In this document: piece by piece, positions 26,840 to 34,115 of the stretch
Numbering within the stretch: the first letter of the stretch is position 1
How the letters are laid out: each line of letters opens with the position of its first letter
From: Pseudomonadota bacterium
GTDB lineage: Bacteria > Pseudomonadota > Alphaproteobacteria > Acetobacterales > Acetobacteraceae
Assembly: GCA_021815825.1 (NCBI GenBank)
Contig: JAKAZO010000001.1
Span: 32,771-96,770, forward strand
Direction: 5' to 3'
DNA: 64,000 bases
Position numbers and translations under genes: made by a program
The notes under the pieces: generated by a model
The model's database searches: none
Seen by the model: the letters and a program-made list of their open reading frames with translations, nothing else
What the model was told of the DNA's origin: nothing

Positions 26840-27760
26840 AGAAATTGAAGCGACGACCGGTCGTGAGGGTGTCCTCTGCACCCTTGTCCGCTCCGCGATC
26901 GGCACCTTCGCCGGCTCGTTGAAGTCCACCCCCGCACCAGAGCTCTGCGCCACCGTCATCCGCGCGGTGCTGGCGCGCTCCGCTGTCGCTGGCGCCGAAA
27001 TCGGCACCGTGGTGATGGGCAACGTGATCCAGGCTGGAACGAAGATGAACCCGGCGCGGCAAGCCGCGATCGCAGGCGGCGTGCCGGTGGAGGTGCCGGC
27101 AATGACGGTCAACCGCGTCTGCGGCTTAGGCGCGCAGGCGATCGTCTCGGCCGCGCAGGAAGTGATGCTCGGCCTCGTCGACAGCGCGATCGCCGACGGG
27201 ATGGAAAGCATGGACCTCGCCCCCTACCTGCAACGCGAGGCACCTGGGGCTATCGGATGGGCCCGGCCGTGCTCGTCGATTCAATGTTGGAGGATGGGCT
27301 GAACGACGCCTTTCCGGTCAGCATTCAGGTTGGCATACCGAGAATCTTGCAGCGAAATACCAGATCAGTCGCGCGGCGCAGGATCGTTGGGCCGAACGCT
27401 CGCAGGCCCGCTTCGCCGCCGCCCAGGCGGCGGACAAGTTCGCGGCCGAGATCGAGCCGGTCGAGATCACGGGTCGCAAAGTGTCAGCCCGGTCGCCCAG
27501 GACGAGTATAACCGGCCCGGCACCACGGCCGAATCGCTCGGCGCGGTGGAGCCCGCTTTTTCCGGTCTCGGCCCGGTGCCGGCCGTGCGCCAGCGCGCTG
27601 GGGCGCGATCGCGCATGGCCACCCGATCGGTGCCACGGGCGCAGTCCCGGCGACGAGATTGCTGCACGCGATGCAGCGTGATGGCCTCCGGCGCGGGATC
27701 GTGACGCTGTGCATCGGCGGCGGCCAGGGCATCGCGCAGGCACTCGAGCGGATGGTCTGA
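26840..27760 (+). pseudogene. Acetyl-CoA acetyltransferase (thiolase), degenerate
   Basis: Several plus-strand frames add up to a broken thiolase. The first reads VRSAIGTFAGSLKSTPAPEL, VVMGNVIQAGTKMNPARQAAIAGGVPVEVPAMTVNRVCG with the nucleophilic Cys, then GMESMDLAPYL (26,860-27,235). A second frame gives GYRMGPAVLVDSMLEDGLNDAF. A third gives HTENLAAKYQISRAAQDRWAERSQ and KFAAEIEPVEITGRKV. The C-terminal region appears near the end as [31 protein letters not shown] and the stop at 27,758. Intact enzymes need about 1,170 bases and only about 920 remain, so there are frameshifts and missing sequence. Confidence 0.85.
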
Positions 27761-28099
27761 ACGAGAGACCCGAATGGGCGCGGTCGCGGCCATGATCGCC
27801 AGGGCTTCGAACGGCTAGGTTCATAGTCCCCGCTGGTCCTTGCCCTACAGGGCCCGCGATCAGCAGCTCGGTATCGCGTTGCGGTCCTCGTGCCATCTCC
27901 GACCGCATTGAACCGCCCCGGCCCCTGCTCATCCGTGTACGTGGATCAGCGCGCTCCCGCCGTCCGGGCGGCGTCATGCAGGTGACTGGTGTCTCAGGGC
28001 AATCGGACCGAACGGCATCCGCTCTGGCGCTTTCCCGCGGGGTCTGGCAGGCTAGCTTGCCAACGCGCATGCTTGATCACAGACCCAACGGAGTCGACC
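27761..28099. other. Intergenic, no gene recognised
   Basis: This stretch lies between the thiolase pseudogene and the cytochrome c start. Open frames here are short, Arg-rich and unlike known proteins. It presumably carries the cytochrome c promoter, but no convincing -35/-10 pair or operator was found. Confidence 0.4.
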
Positions 28100-28420
28100 A
28101 TGCGAGCAACGATACAGGGTGTTCTAGCGGCAGGGCTGTTCTTTGCCCTGGCGATGTCCGGCGCGCATGCGGCCGACCTTGCGGACGGCAAGGCGCTCGC
28201 GGAGAAATGGTGCAGCCACTGCCACTTGACTGGACCCGGACAAAAGCGGGCCGGGGACGCCGCGCCGACCTTCACCTCCATTGCGCGAATGCCATCCACC
28301 ACGGAAATGTCGCTGAAGGCGTTCCTTCAGACGCCCCACGTCCGCATGCCGGACTACCAGTTGACCCGCGCTGAAATCGACGATCTCTCCGCTTACATCC
28401 TGAGTCTTCGCGGCCACTGA
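28100..28420 (+). CDS. Small class I cytochrome c
   Basis: Periplasmic electron carrier of 106 residues. A signal peptide covers about residues 1-24 (MRATIQGVLAAGLFFALAMS, cleavage near GAHA). The haem site is CSHCH (Cys38, Cys41, His42), and the likely distal ligand is the Met in VRMPDYQLT (about 83). The C-terminal helix IDDLSAYILSL is typical of class I folds. ATG 28100 is chosen because the signal peptide begins there. No oxidase or dehydrogenase partner is adjacent. Confidence 0.88.
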   Translation: MRATIQGVLAAGLFFALAMSGAHAADLADGKALAEKWCSHCHLTGPGQKRAGDAAPTFTSIARMPSTTEMSLKAFLQTPHVRMPDYQLTRAEIDDLSAYILSLRGH

Positions 28421-28451
28421 AGCCCGGATCGGGAAACGACCGGCTGCGTGC

Positions 28452-29135
28452 TCAGGCTGTTTCGTTGAGTTCGACACCGACGCGGTTCGCCGCGCGCATG
28501 ATATGGACGTGCATGAAATACCGCGCCCCCTCCGGGTCGCGCTTTTCCATGGCGTGGATGATGTTCTCGTGTTCCGCGACCGGCTCCCACAGCCGCGCGT
28601 GATGGGCTAGCGGCAGCCGCTGGCTTTCCAGCAGAACGGCGCCGTAGTTGGCGTAGAGGTCAGTGAGCACGCGGTTGCGCGAGTGCTTCATCACCAGACG
28701 ATGAAAGGCGAAATCGAGCTGCGAGCTGGCGAGAAGATCGCCGTCACGCACCGCGGCCTTGAATGCCTCGAGCGATTGCTGCAGTTGCCGCAGTTCTTCG
28801 TCGCTCTGCACCGTGCTGGCCAGGCGGGCGGCCTCGCCCTCCGTGATGAAGCGGAACTGATAGACCTCGTGCGGCGCATAGCGGCTGGCAAAGCGCCATG
28901 ATGGCGCCGTCGCGGACGAGACCTCGTTCAGAACGAAAGTACCGCGTCGCGGCTCGGTCTTCAGCATACCGAGCGTACCGAGCACGGAGAGCGCTTCGCG
29001 CAGCGAAGCGCGGCTCACGTTGAGGCGCTGCGACAACGACCGTTGCGGCGGTAGCGGCGCACCACGTTTGAGTTCGCCGGTGCGGATCATCTCCTGGATC
29101 CGTCGCACCGTATTTTGCGATACCGGAACGTCCAC
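28452..29135 (-). CDS. GntR-family regulator, FadR/FCD subgroup
   Basis: A 227-residue repressor-type protein. The N-terminal winged helix (VRRIQEMIRTGELKRGAPLPPQRSLSQRLNVSRASLREALSVLGTLGML, about 10-58) is followed by an all-helical FCD ligand domain with FRFITEGEAARLAS, DFAFHRLVMKHSRNRVL and HENIIHAMEKRDPEGA. These include the Asp/His residues that usually bind a metal and an organic-acid ligand. No catabolic operon is next to it, so its target is unknown. It converges with the cytochrome c gene. Confidence 0.9.
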   Translation of the reverse strand: MDVPVSQNTVRRIQEMIRTGELKRGAPLPPQRSLSQRLNVSRASLREALSVLGTLGMLKTEPRRGTFVLNEVSSATAPSWRFASRYAPHEVYQFRFITEGEAARLASTVQSDEELRQLQQSLEAFKAAVRDGDLLASSQLDFAFHRLVMKHSRNRVLTDLYANYGAVLLESQRLPLAHHARLWEPVAEHENIIHAMEKRDPEGARYFMHVHIMRAANRVGVELNETA

Positions 29136-29505
29136 CGCCTCTTCTCCCGATTGTCGATGAGGCCGGCAAATTCCGACGCCATCGCGTGATTTGGTCCGAC
29201 CAAGGTTGCGTCAATGCCCCATGCATCCACACAAGTGCCCTGGCGATAGGCATGATGTGAAGAAATCACTGGCAGCGCAAGCCCCCTCCTGCGCTTGCCG
29301 CTTCGAATGCCCTTCTTTTCATCAATAGACGCGCCGGTTGGCTCATCTGGGCATCGGTGGTCCGATCAGAGCCTGCCGGGGCCCATCCCGCCGCGGCGCC
29401 CGAACGCATCCCGTTTCTCGCCGCCAAAATCGCCCGTGACCGGCATCCTCATGTTCGCCTATGATTCCTGCCACCCCCGCCCGGGGGAACGCCGAAGGGG
29501 GGGAC
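29136..29505. other. Intergenic, no gene recognised
   Basis: This 370-base region lies between the divergent GntR/FCD regulator and the DUF4337-like gene. No family-like protein is encoded on either strand. It must carry both promoters. A ribosome-site-like purine run (GAAGGGGGGGAC) ends just before ATG 29506. Confidence 0.4.
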
Positions 29506-30081
29506 ATGCACGAGGCGCTGGAACATCACGAGCACGCGGAGCACGCCGCGCATGAGGGCAGCAAGCGAGCCGCCCTGCTGGTCGCCGTGCTCGCGGCCTT
29601 GCTGGCGATCTGCGAGCAGGGGGCGAAGAATGCGGAGATCCGCGTCCAGGAGAATTCCATCGCGGCGACGGATGCTTGGTCCCAGTATCAAGCCAAATCG
29701 ATCCGTGCCACGATCTCGCGAGATCTCGCTCAGCTGTTGGCGACGCTGGATCCGCCGCGGGACGCCGAGGGCAGCAGCAAGCGCGCGGACATCATCAAGC
29801 AGCTCCACGCCGATGAAGCGCATTACGAGCACGCGCCTGGTGACAGCAAGGATGCGATCTCGGTGCGCGCCCGCGCATTCGAAGCGGCGCGCGATTACGC
29901 GCTCGAGCAGACCCACACGTTCGACAAGGGCGTGGCGGCCTTCGAGCTCGGCATCGTGCTCGCCACGGCCTCGGCCATCACCGTCTCCGGCCCGCTATTT
30001 ATCGGCGCGGTCGGAGTCGGGCTGGTTGGGGCGGCGCTCGGCCTCCTTGGCTTATTTGCCCCCGGGCTCGGCGCCTTCTGA
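29506..30081 (+). CDS. DUF4337-like membrane protein
   Basis: A 191-residue protein with a His/Glu-rich N-terminus (HEALEHHEHAEHAAHEG), a first hydrophobic segment (AALLVAVLAALLAICEQ, about 20-36), a charged helical middle (SSKRADIIKQLHADEAHYE) and a glycine-rich hydrophobic C-terminal hairpin (about 140-191). This layout fits the DUF4337 family, whose function is unknown. ATG 29506 is preferred over 29461 because of the GGGGGGG run upstream. Its last 30 bases overlap the 3' end of the convergent tagF. Confidence 0.7.
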   Translation: MHEALEHHEHAEHAAHEGSKRAALLVAVLAALLAICEQGAKNAEIRVQENSIAATDAWSQYQAKSIRATISRDLAQLLATLDPPRDAEGSSKRADIIKQLHADEAHYEHAPGDSKDAISVRARAFEAARDYALEQTHTFDKGVAAFELGIVLATASAITVSGPLFIGAVGVGLVGAALGLLGLFAPGLGAF

Positions 30082-30729
30082 GGCTGGCCCGGCGATCATC
30101 GCCTCCGCAACATCCCGGCCGGGCGGAAAGCCGCATTCGATCACGGCGGCGGGAACGCGCGGCGACCCGCGACACCACCACAGCGACTCGCCGGGGCGCA
30201 ACGCAGCGGCCCGACCCGCGAGCGGGGCTGGCCACGCGGACTGACCGGGCTCACCCGACCCCGGCTCACCCGGCTCAGGCTCGGCCGGCGGGCCGAGCTG
30301 GCGCAGATCGTCGTCGAGCCGCTCTGGGTCAGAGCCGGCGGCGAGTGCGCTGAGCGCCAACGCCTCGATGCGCAGGGACCATCCCGCCAGTGGCATGCCC
30401 CCCGCCCGGGCCGGGCCGAGGATGGAGAAGGGAAAGGCCCGCCCGACGCGGTCGACGCTTGGGATCAGCACCCCGAAGGCGCGGCCAGGCGCGAGGAGCT
30501 CGGGGCCGAGGGCGAAATGCCAGACCGGAGCCTCGTACCAGGCGGCTCGCCAGTCATCCCCGAGCCGCGCGCGCGGCGCGATGACAAGGGACTCCAGCCA
30601 CGCATCCCAGCAGGTGGCGAATCGGGGCGGCATGCGGCGCGCGAGAAAGTCCCCGCGCGCCGGCAGCTTGCCGGAAAATCCCGGCGCATCCCCGCCCGGT
30701 GTTTGATTGGGCGCGACGGATCTAGCCAA
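30052..30729 (-). CDS. tagF: Type VI secretion-associated protein TagF
   Basis: Posttranslational regulator of T6SS assembly; in Pseudomonas TagF represses firing and partners with the Fha/PppA/PpkA system. The 225 residues include the family opening FSGKLPARGDFLARRMPPRF (about 18-37), WDAWLESLVIA, and the WHFALGPELLAPGRAFGVLIPSVDRVGRAFPF core (about 69-100). ESLWWCRGS lies near the C-terminus. It overlaps the methyltransferase upstream by 8 bases. No TagE/PpkA kinase or phosphatase gene is in the window. Confidence 0.87.
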   Translation of the reverse strand: MARSVAPNQTPGGDAPGFSGKLPARGDFLARRMPPRFATCWDAWLESLVIAPRARLGDDWRAAWYEAPVWHFALGPELLAPGRAFGVLIPSVDRVGRAFPFSILGPARAGGMPLAGWSLRIEALALSALAAGSDPERLDDDLRQLGPPAEPEPGEPGSGEPGQSAWPAPLAGRAAALRPGESLWWCRGSPRVPAAVIECGFPPGRDVAEAMIAGPASEGAEPGGK

Positions 30730-31810
30730 CGCCGCGTGCCACGGCGAGAAGATGCGTACGGTAGGTGACGGCGCTGCGCTCGTGCAGGCGGGTCTGCCAC
30801 GGGAAGTCGGGCTCCTCGGCCAGCAGGGTCAGGCCCGCGGCCGCGCGTGCATGGGCGCCGCCGAGCAGAGAGCGCAGGAACGCTTCGCCGCTGCCGGCAT
30901 GTTCGCCGCGCTGGGAGTGGCCACCGATCCAGGTCTCCAGCGGCGTGGCCCGGGTCGACCAGTCATAGGGCGTAGCCAGCAGGACCCTCCCGCCCGGCTC
31001 TACCACAGCGGCGAGGCTGGCGAGCAGCCGCGGTGGATCGGCAACGCAGTCGAGCAGGTTCAGCGCCACCGCCAGGTCGGCCGCAGCCCCGCGGAAAGGC
31101 AGAGCAAGCGCGTCGCAGGCCCAGAAATCCACCCGCTCGGCACCAGCCAGCGTCACCGGGAAGCGCCGCCGGTCGTAGACAATGCCGATCCGCCGGCGCG
31201 GATAGGCGACGCGTCCGGCGGACGCGTGCTGGGCCAGCCGCAGCAAGCCGAGATGCAGGTCCACGCCCAGCACCAAGCCGTCCGGGTAGCGCGCGGCAAG
31301 CTCGAAACTCGTGCGCCCGGCGGCGCAGCCGAGATCGAGCACCCGCGTGACCCGTTCCGGCGCGGCCAGCGCGATCAAGCGATCGAGACAGCGCCGGGCG
31401 GCGCCCGGCACCGGACCGGCGGGTGACGGCGTCGCTTCGGCGGGATCGAGATCGGCGTAGCCGTCCCAGCCATATGTTGAAACAACCTGCCGCACCGAAT
31501 CGAACCAGCTCTCTGGCCCCAGCGCGTCGCCGATCAGGCTTTCGAGATCGGCATCGAGGTCATCGCGCAGCATCAGTTCCACACCGCGCTCGGCGAGGAG
31601 CCGGCGCAGATCCGGCACGATGAGCGGAATCCCGTCGATGATGGGATATTCGTGCCGGCAGCCGGGCTCGCTGCAATGCAGAATGCCGGCGCGAACGTCG
31701 CCGTCGCGCTCGTCGTGGACGCGGGCCAGATGCAGCGCATGCTCGCCACGCCCGCCGCCGGCGCAGACGGGGCAGATCGGGGCAAAGGCATGGAAATGGC
31801 GCCGGCGCAA
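30722..31810 (-). CDS. SAM-dependent methyltransferase with zinc-ribbon N-terminus, T6SS-linked
   Basis: A 362-residue protein. Residues 1 to about 70 form a Trm112-like zinc ribbon with CPVC (about 13-16) and CSEPGC (about 46-51), followed by PIIDGIPLIVPDL. The class I methyltransferase domain carries VLDLGCAAGRTSFELAARYPDGLVLGVDLH (about 155-184), DALALPFRGAAADLAVALNLLDCVADP and GGRVLLATPYDW. It lies between PAAR (9 bases upstream) and tagF (8-base overlap), so it is translated with T6SS genes. Its substrate is unknown; it could modify a T6SS component or an effector. Confidence 0.78.
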   Translation of the reverse strand: MRRRHFHAFAPICPVCAGGGRGEHALHLARVHDERDGDVRAGILHCSEPGCRHEYPIIDGIPLIVPDLRRLLAERGVELMLRDDLDADLESLIGDALGPESWFDSVRQVVSTYGWDGYADLDPAEATPSPAGPVPGAARRCLDRLIALAAPERVTRVLDLGCAAGRTSFELAARYPDGLVLGVDLHLGLLRLAQHASAGRVAYPRRRIGIVYDRRRFPVTLAGAERVDFWACDALALPFRGAAADLAVALNLLDCVADPPRLLASLAAVVEPGGRVLLATPYDWSTRATPLETWIGGHSQRGEHAGSGEAFLRSLLGGAHARAAAGLTLLAEEPDFPWQTRLHERSAVTYRTHLLAVARGVG

Positions 31811-31819
31811 CGGCGGGGC

Positions 31820-32209
31820 TCAGCCGCCGATGAGCACGGTCGGACAGCCAGGCGGGACGATGTTCCCGGTGGGCGAAGGGATCGGCGCGATGCAGGCGGC
31901 ATGATTGGTGGTGTCGCCCACCCGTGCCGCGGGCTGGCCGCCGATCGTTACCGTCGCCGATCCCTTCGCGATCACACCCGGGCCGCCCGGAACACATCCT
32001 GGCAAGGTGCACGGCTTGGTCATGTCGCCGACCCGCGCTGCCGGTTGCCCGCCGATCGTCACCGTCGTTGCTCCCGGTGGTACGAGCGGCAATGGCAGTG
32101 CCGGGTGGGGCACCGCCGTCGGCACCAGTGCCGCTGGGTGGATCGTCGCATGGCAATGCGGCGCCGTCTGCAAGACCTGGTCGCCGATCCGTGCCGCAGG
32201 CTGGCCCAT
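31820..32209 (-). CDS. PAAR-domain T6SS spike-tip protein
   Basis: A 129-residue protein built from PAAR repeats: GQPAARIGD near the start, then GGQPAARVGD twice, with closing TVLIGG. His and Cys residues in HCHATIH, CTLPGC and NHAAC are likely metal ligands of the conical tip that sharpens VgrG. No toxin extension is attached. ATG 32209 is set by a strong GGGAGGA ribosome site; the much longer open frame upstream is a shadow of tssA. It is first in the leftward T6SS operon. No VgrG gene is nearby. Confidence 0.9.
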   Translation of the reverse strand: MGQPAARIGDQVLQTAPHCHATIHPAALVPTAVPHPALPLPLVPPGATTVTIGGQPAARVGDMTKPCTLPGCVPGGPGVIAKGSATVTIGGQPAARVGDTTNHAACIAPIPSPTGNIVPPGCPTVLIGG

Positions 32210-32456
32210 GCGATTCCTCCCTTGAAGCCTATCATAGCGGTCGTGATCGGTGCTGGACAACACGCTAGGGTTTAGGCGACACTTCGTTTCGGGGGGCAGT
32301 GGCCCGATATGGTCGTTCGTCCGCGTAAGGGCGTTCGTCCGCAACAATGGGCATGGGGCAGTGGGGTCGGATTTCAGCTTCGGCGACAAGGCACGGTCCA
32401 AGCGGGGCGCCCTTTGCTTCGCCCGCGCCGCGTGCCTCGTGATCGTATAGCCAGGC
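32210..32456. promoter_or_regulatory. Divergent T6SS promoter region with direct repeats
   Basis: This 247-base gap separates the PAAR-led and tssA-led operons. It contains an exact 11-base direct repeat CGTTCGTCCGC at 32314-32324 and 32332-32342 (18 bases apart) and a 10-base direct repeat GGGGCAGTGG at 32293-32302 and 32355-32364. Such spaced repeats could be regulator sites; none matches an operator I know. No clear sigma-54 site was found. Confidence 0.4.
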
Positions 32457-33542
32457 ATGGCCCCGATGGACGCCGCCGAGCTTCTCGCGGACATCCCGGG
32501 CGGGGAGCCCACGGGCGCAAACCTCGAGTTCGACGCCGATTTCGGTGCGCTTGAACGGGCGGCACAAGGCAAGCCCGAGCAGCAATATGGCGGCACCATC
32601 ATCCCCGCCGAGCCGCCGGACTGGAAAACGGTCGAGGAGCTGGGCGTTGCTCTGACTGAGCGGACGCGTGACCTGCGGGTGCTCGTGCTGCTGGCGCTCG
32701 CACGGCTGCATCTCGGCGGCCTGCCGGCGTTCGCCGCCGTGGTTAGCGGCATCCGGGCGTTGCTCGAGACACGCTGGGAGCAGGTCCATCCCCAGCTCGA
32801 TCCCGAGGATGATAACGACCCGACTCTGCGCGCCAATGCGCTGCTGCGACTGGCCGACCCGGCGATGGTGCTGCGCCCGGTGCGCGATCTGCCCCTGGCG
32901 AACGGGGCGCGCGTCGGCCGTGTCGCGTGGCGCGATATCGCGATCGCCACAGGCGCGCTGGAGCCGGACGATGGCCGCGAGCGTCTGAGCGAGGCGCAGC
33001 TGCGCGGCGCCTTCGCCGAAACGGACCAGACGGCCCTCGACTCGGTTCGCGCTGCGGTGAGGACGCTGGCCGAGGACCTGACCGCCATTCCGGCCGCTTT
33101 CGATGCCCAGGCCGGATTCGGGACGGGGCCGGACTTCAACGATGTGGTCAAACTCCTGCGCGAGATCGGCCGCGATCTCGAGCGCTACAGCCCAGCATCC
33201 GGCGCCGCACCGGAGGCGGAGCTGGAGTCGGGCGTCGAGCCCGAGGCAGCCACCTCCGAAGGCGCAGCGCCAGCCACGAGCGCGTCGGTTGCTTCGCGCG
33301 CACCGGCCGCCGCCGGACCGGTTCGGGCGCTATCGCTCTCCGCCATCGGCTCGCGCGAGGAGGCATTGCACCTGCTTGGCCTCGTTCAGACCTATTACGA
33401 GCGCTACGAGCCCGCCAGTCCACTGGCCTTGCTGATGGATCGCGCCCGCCGGCTGGCCGAGATGAGCTTTCTCGACATTCTGCGTGACATCGCTCCCGAC
33501 GCGCTCGGACAGGCGCAGATGGTTACGGGAGCGCGCGAATGA
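32457..33542 (+). CDS. tssA: T6SS component TssA
   Basis: Caps and primes tail assembly at the baseplate. The 361-residue protein begins with an ImpA-type N-terminal domain (ELLADIPGGEPTGANLEFDADFGALERAA, about 7-35; then PDWKTVEELGVALTERTRDLRVLVLLALARLHL). An Ala/Pro/Glu-rich linker (about 240-285) and a short C-terminal helical domain follow (SREEALHLLGLVQTYYERYEPASPLALLMDRARRLAEMSFLDIL). ATG 32466 is an alternative start. It is the first gene of the rightward operon. Confidence 0.92.
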   Translation: MAPMDAAELLADIPGGEPTGANLEFDADFGALERAAQGKPEQQYGGTIIPAEPPDWKTVEELGVALTERTRDLRVLVLLALARLHLGGLPAFAAVVSGIRALLETRWEQVHPQLDPEDDNDPTLRANALLRLADPAMVLRPVRDLPLANGARVGRVAWRDIAIATGALEPDDGRERLSEAQLRGAFAETDQTALDSVRAAVRTLAEDLTAIPAAFDAQAGFGTGPDFNDVVKLLREIGRDLERYSPASGAAPEAELESGVEPEAATSEGAAPATSASVASRAPAAAGPVRALSLSAIGSREEALHLLGLVQTYYERYEPASPLALLMDRARRLAEMSFLDILRDIAPDALGQAQMVTGARE

Positions 33543-33592
33543 GCGCGATCCCCGACCGCAACCACCCCAACCCCAGTTAGGCGAGGCAGGCC

Positions 33593-34111
33593 GTGGCCAA
33601 AGCGAGCAGCCAGAAATTCATTGCGCGCAATCGCGCACCCCGCGTCCAGATCGAGTACGACGTCGAGACCTACGGCGCGGAGAAGAAGGTCCAGTTGCCT
33701 TTCGTCGTCGGGGTCATGTCCGACCTCTCGGGCAAACCGACCGATCCGCTGCCGGCAGTGGCGGACCGGAAGATGCTCGAGATCGATGTCGATAATTTCG
33801 ACGACCGGCTGAAATCGATGAAGCCGCGGGTCGCGTTCACGGTGCCCAACACCCTGACCGGAGAAGGCAATCTCGCTGTCGACATCACCTTCGAGAGCAT
33901 GGAGGATTTCTCCCCCGCCGCGGTTGCACGCAAGGTCGATGCGCTGAACAAGCTGCTCGAGGCGCGTACGCAACTGTCCAACCTGCTCACCTACATGGAC
34001 GGCAAGACCGGCGCGGAGGAACTGATCGCCAAAGTCCTGCAGGACCCCGCATTGCTCCAGAGCCTTGCCGCCGCGCCAAAGCCGGAGGCTCCGGCGAAAA
34101 CCGAGGAATAG
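33593..34111 (+). CDS. tssB: T6SS contractile sheath small subunit TssB
   Basis: Forms the contractile sheath with TssC. The 172-residue protein has the family opening SSQKFIARNRAPRVQIEYDVETYGAEKKVQLPFVVGVMSDLSG and the later RVAFTVPNTLTGEGNLAVDITFESMEDFSP. The C-terminal ELIAKVLQDP helix is in the region that ClpV recognises in other systems. The start is GTG at 33593, set by the family N-terminus. tssC follows after 4 bases. Confidence 0.95.
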   Translation: MAKASSQKFIARNRAPRVQIEYDVETYGAEKKVQLPFVVGVMSDLSGKPTDPLPAVADRKMLEIDVDNFDDRLKSMKPRVAFTVPNTLTGEGNLAVDITFESMEDFSPAAVARKVDALNKLLEARTQLSNLLTYMDGKTGAEELIAKVLQDPALLQSLAAAPKPEAPAKTEE

Positions 34112-34115
34112 ACCC

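Noticed and set aside
32210..33151. Upstream extension of the PAAR open frame to over 440 codons
   Set aside because: The extension is antisense to tssA and low in complexity; a strong ribosome site precedes ATG 32209 where the PAAR motif begins.
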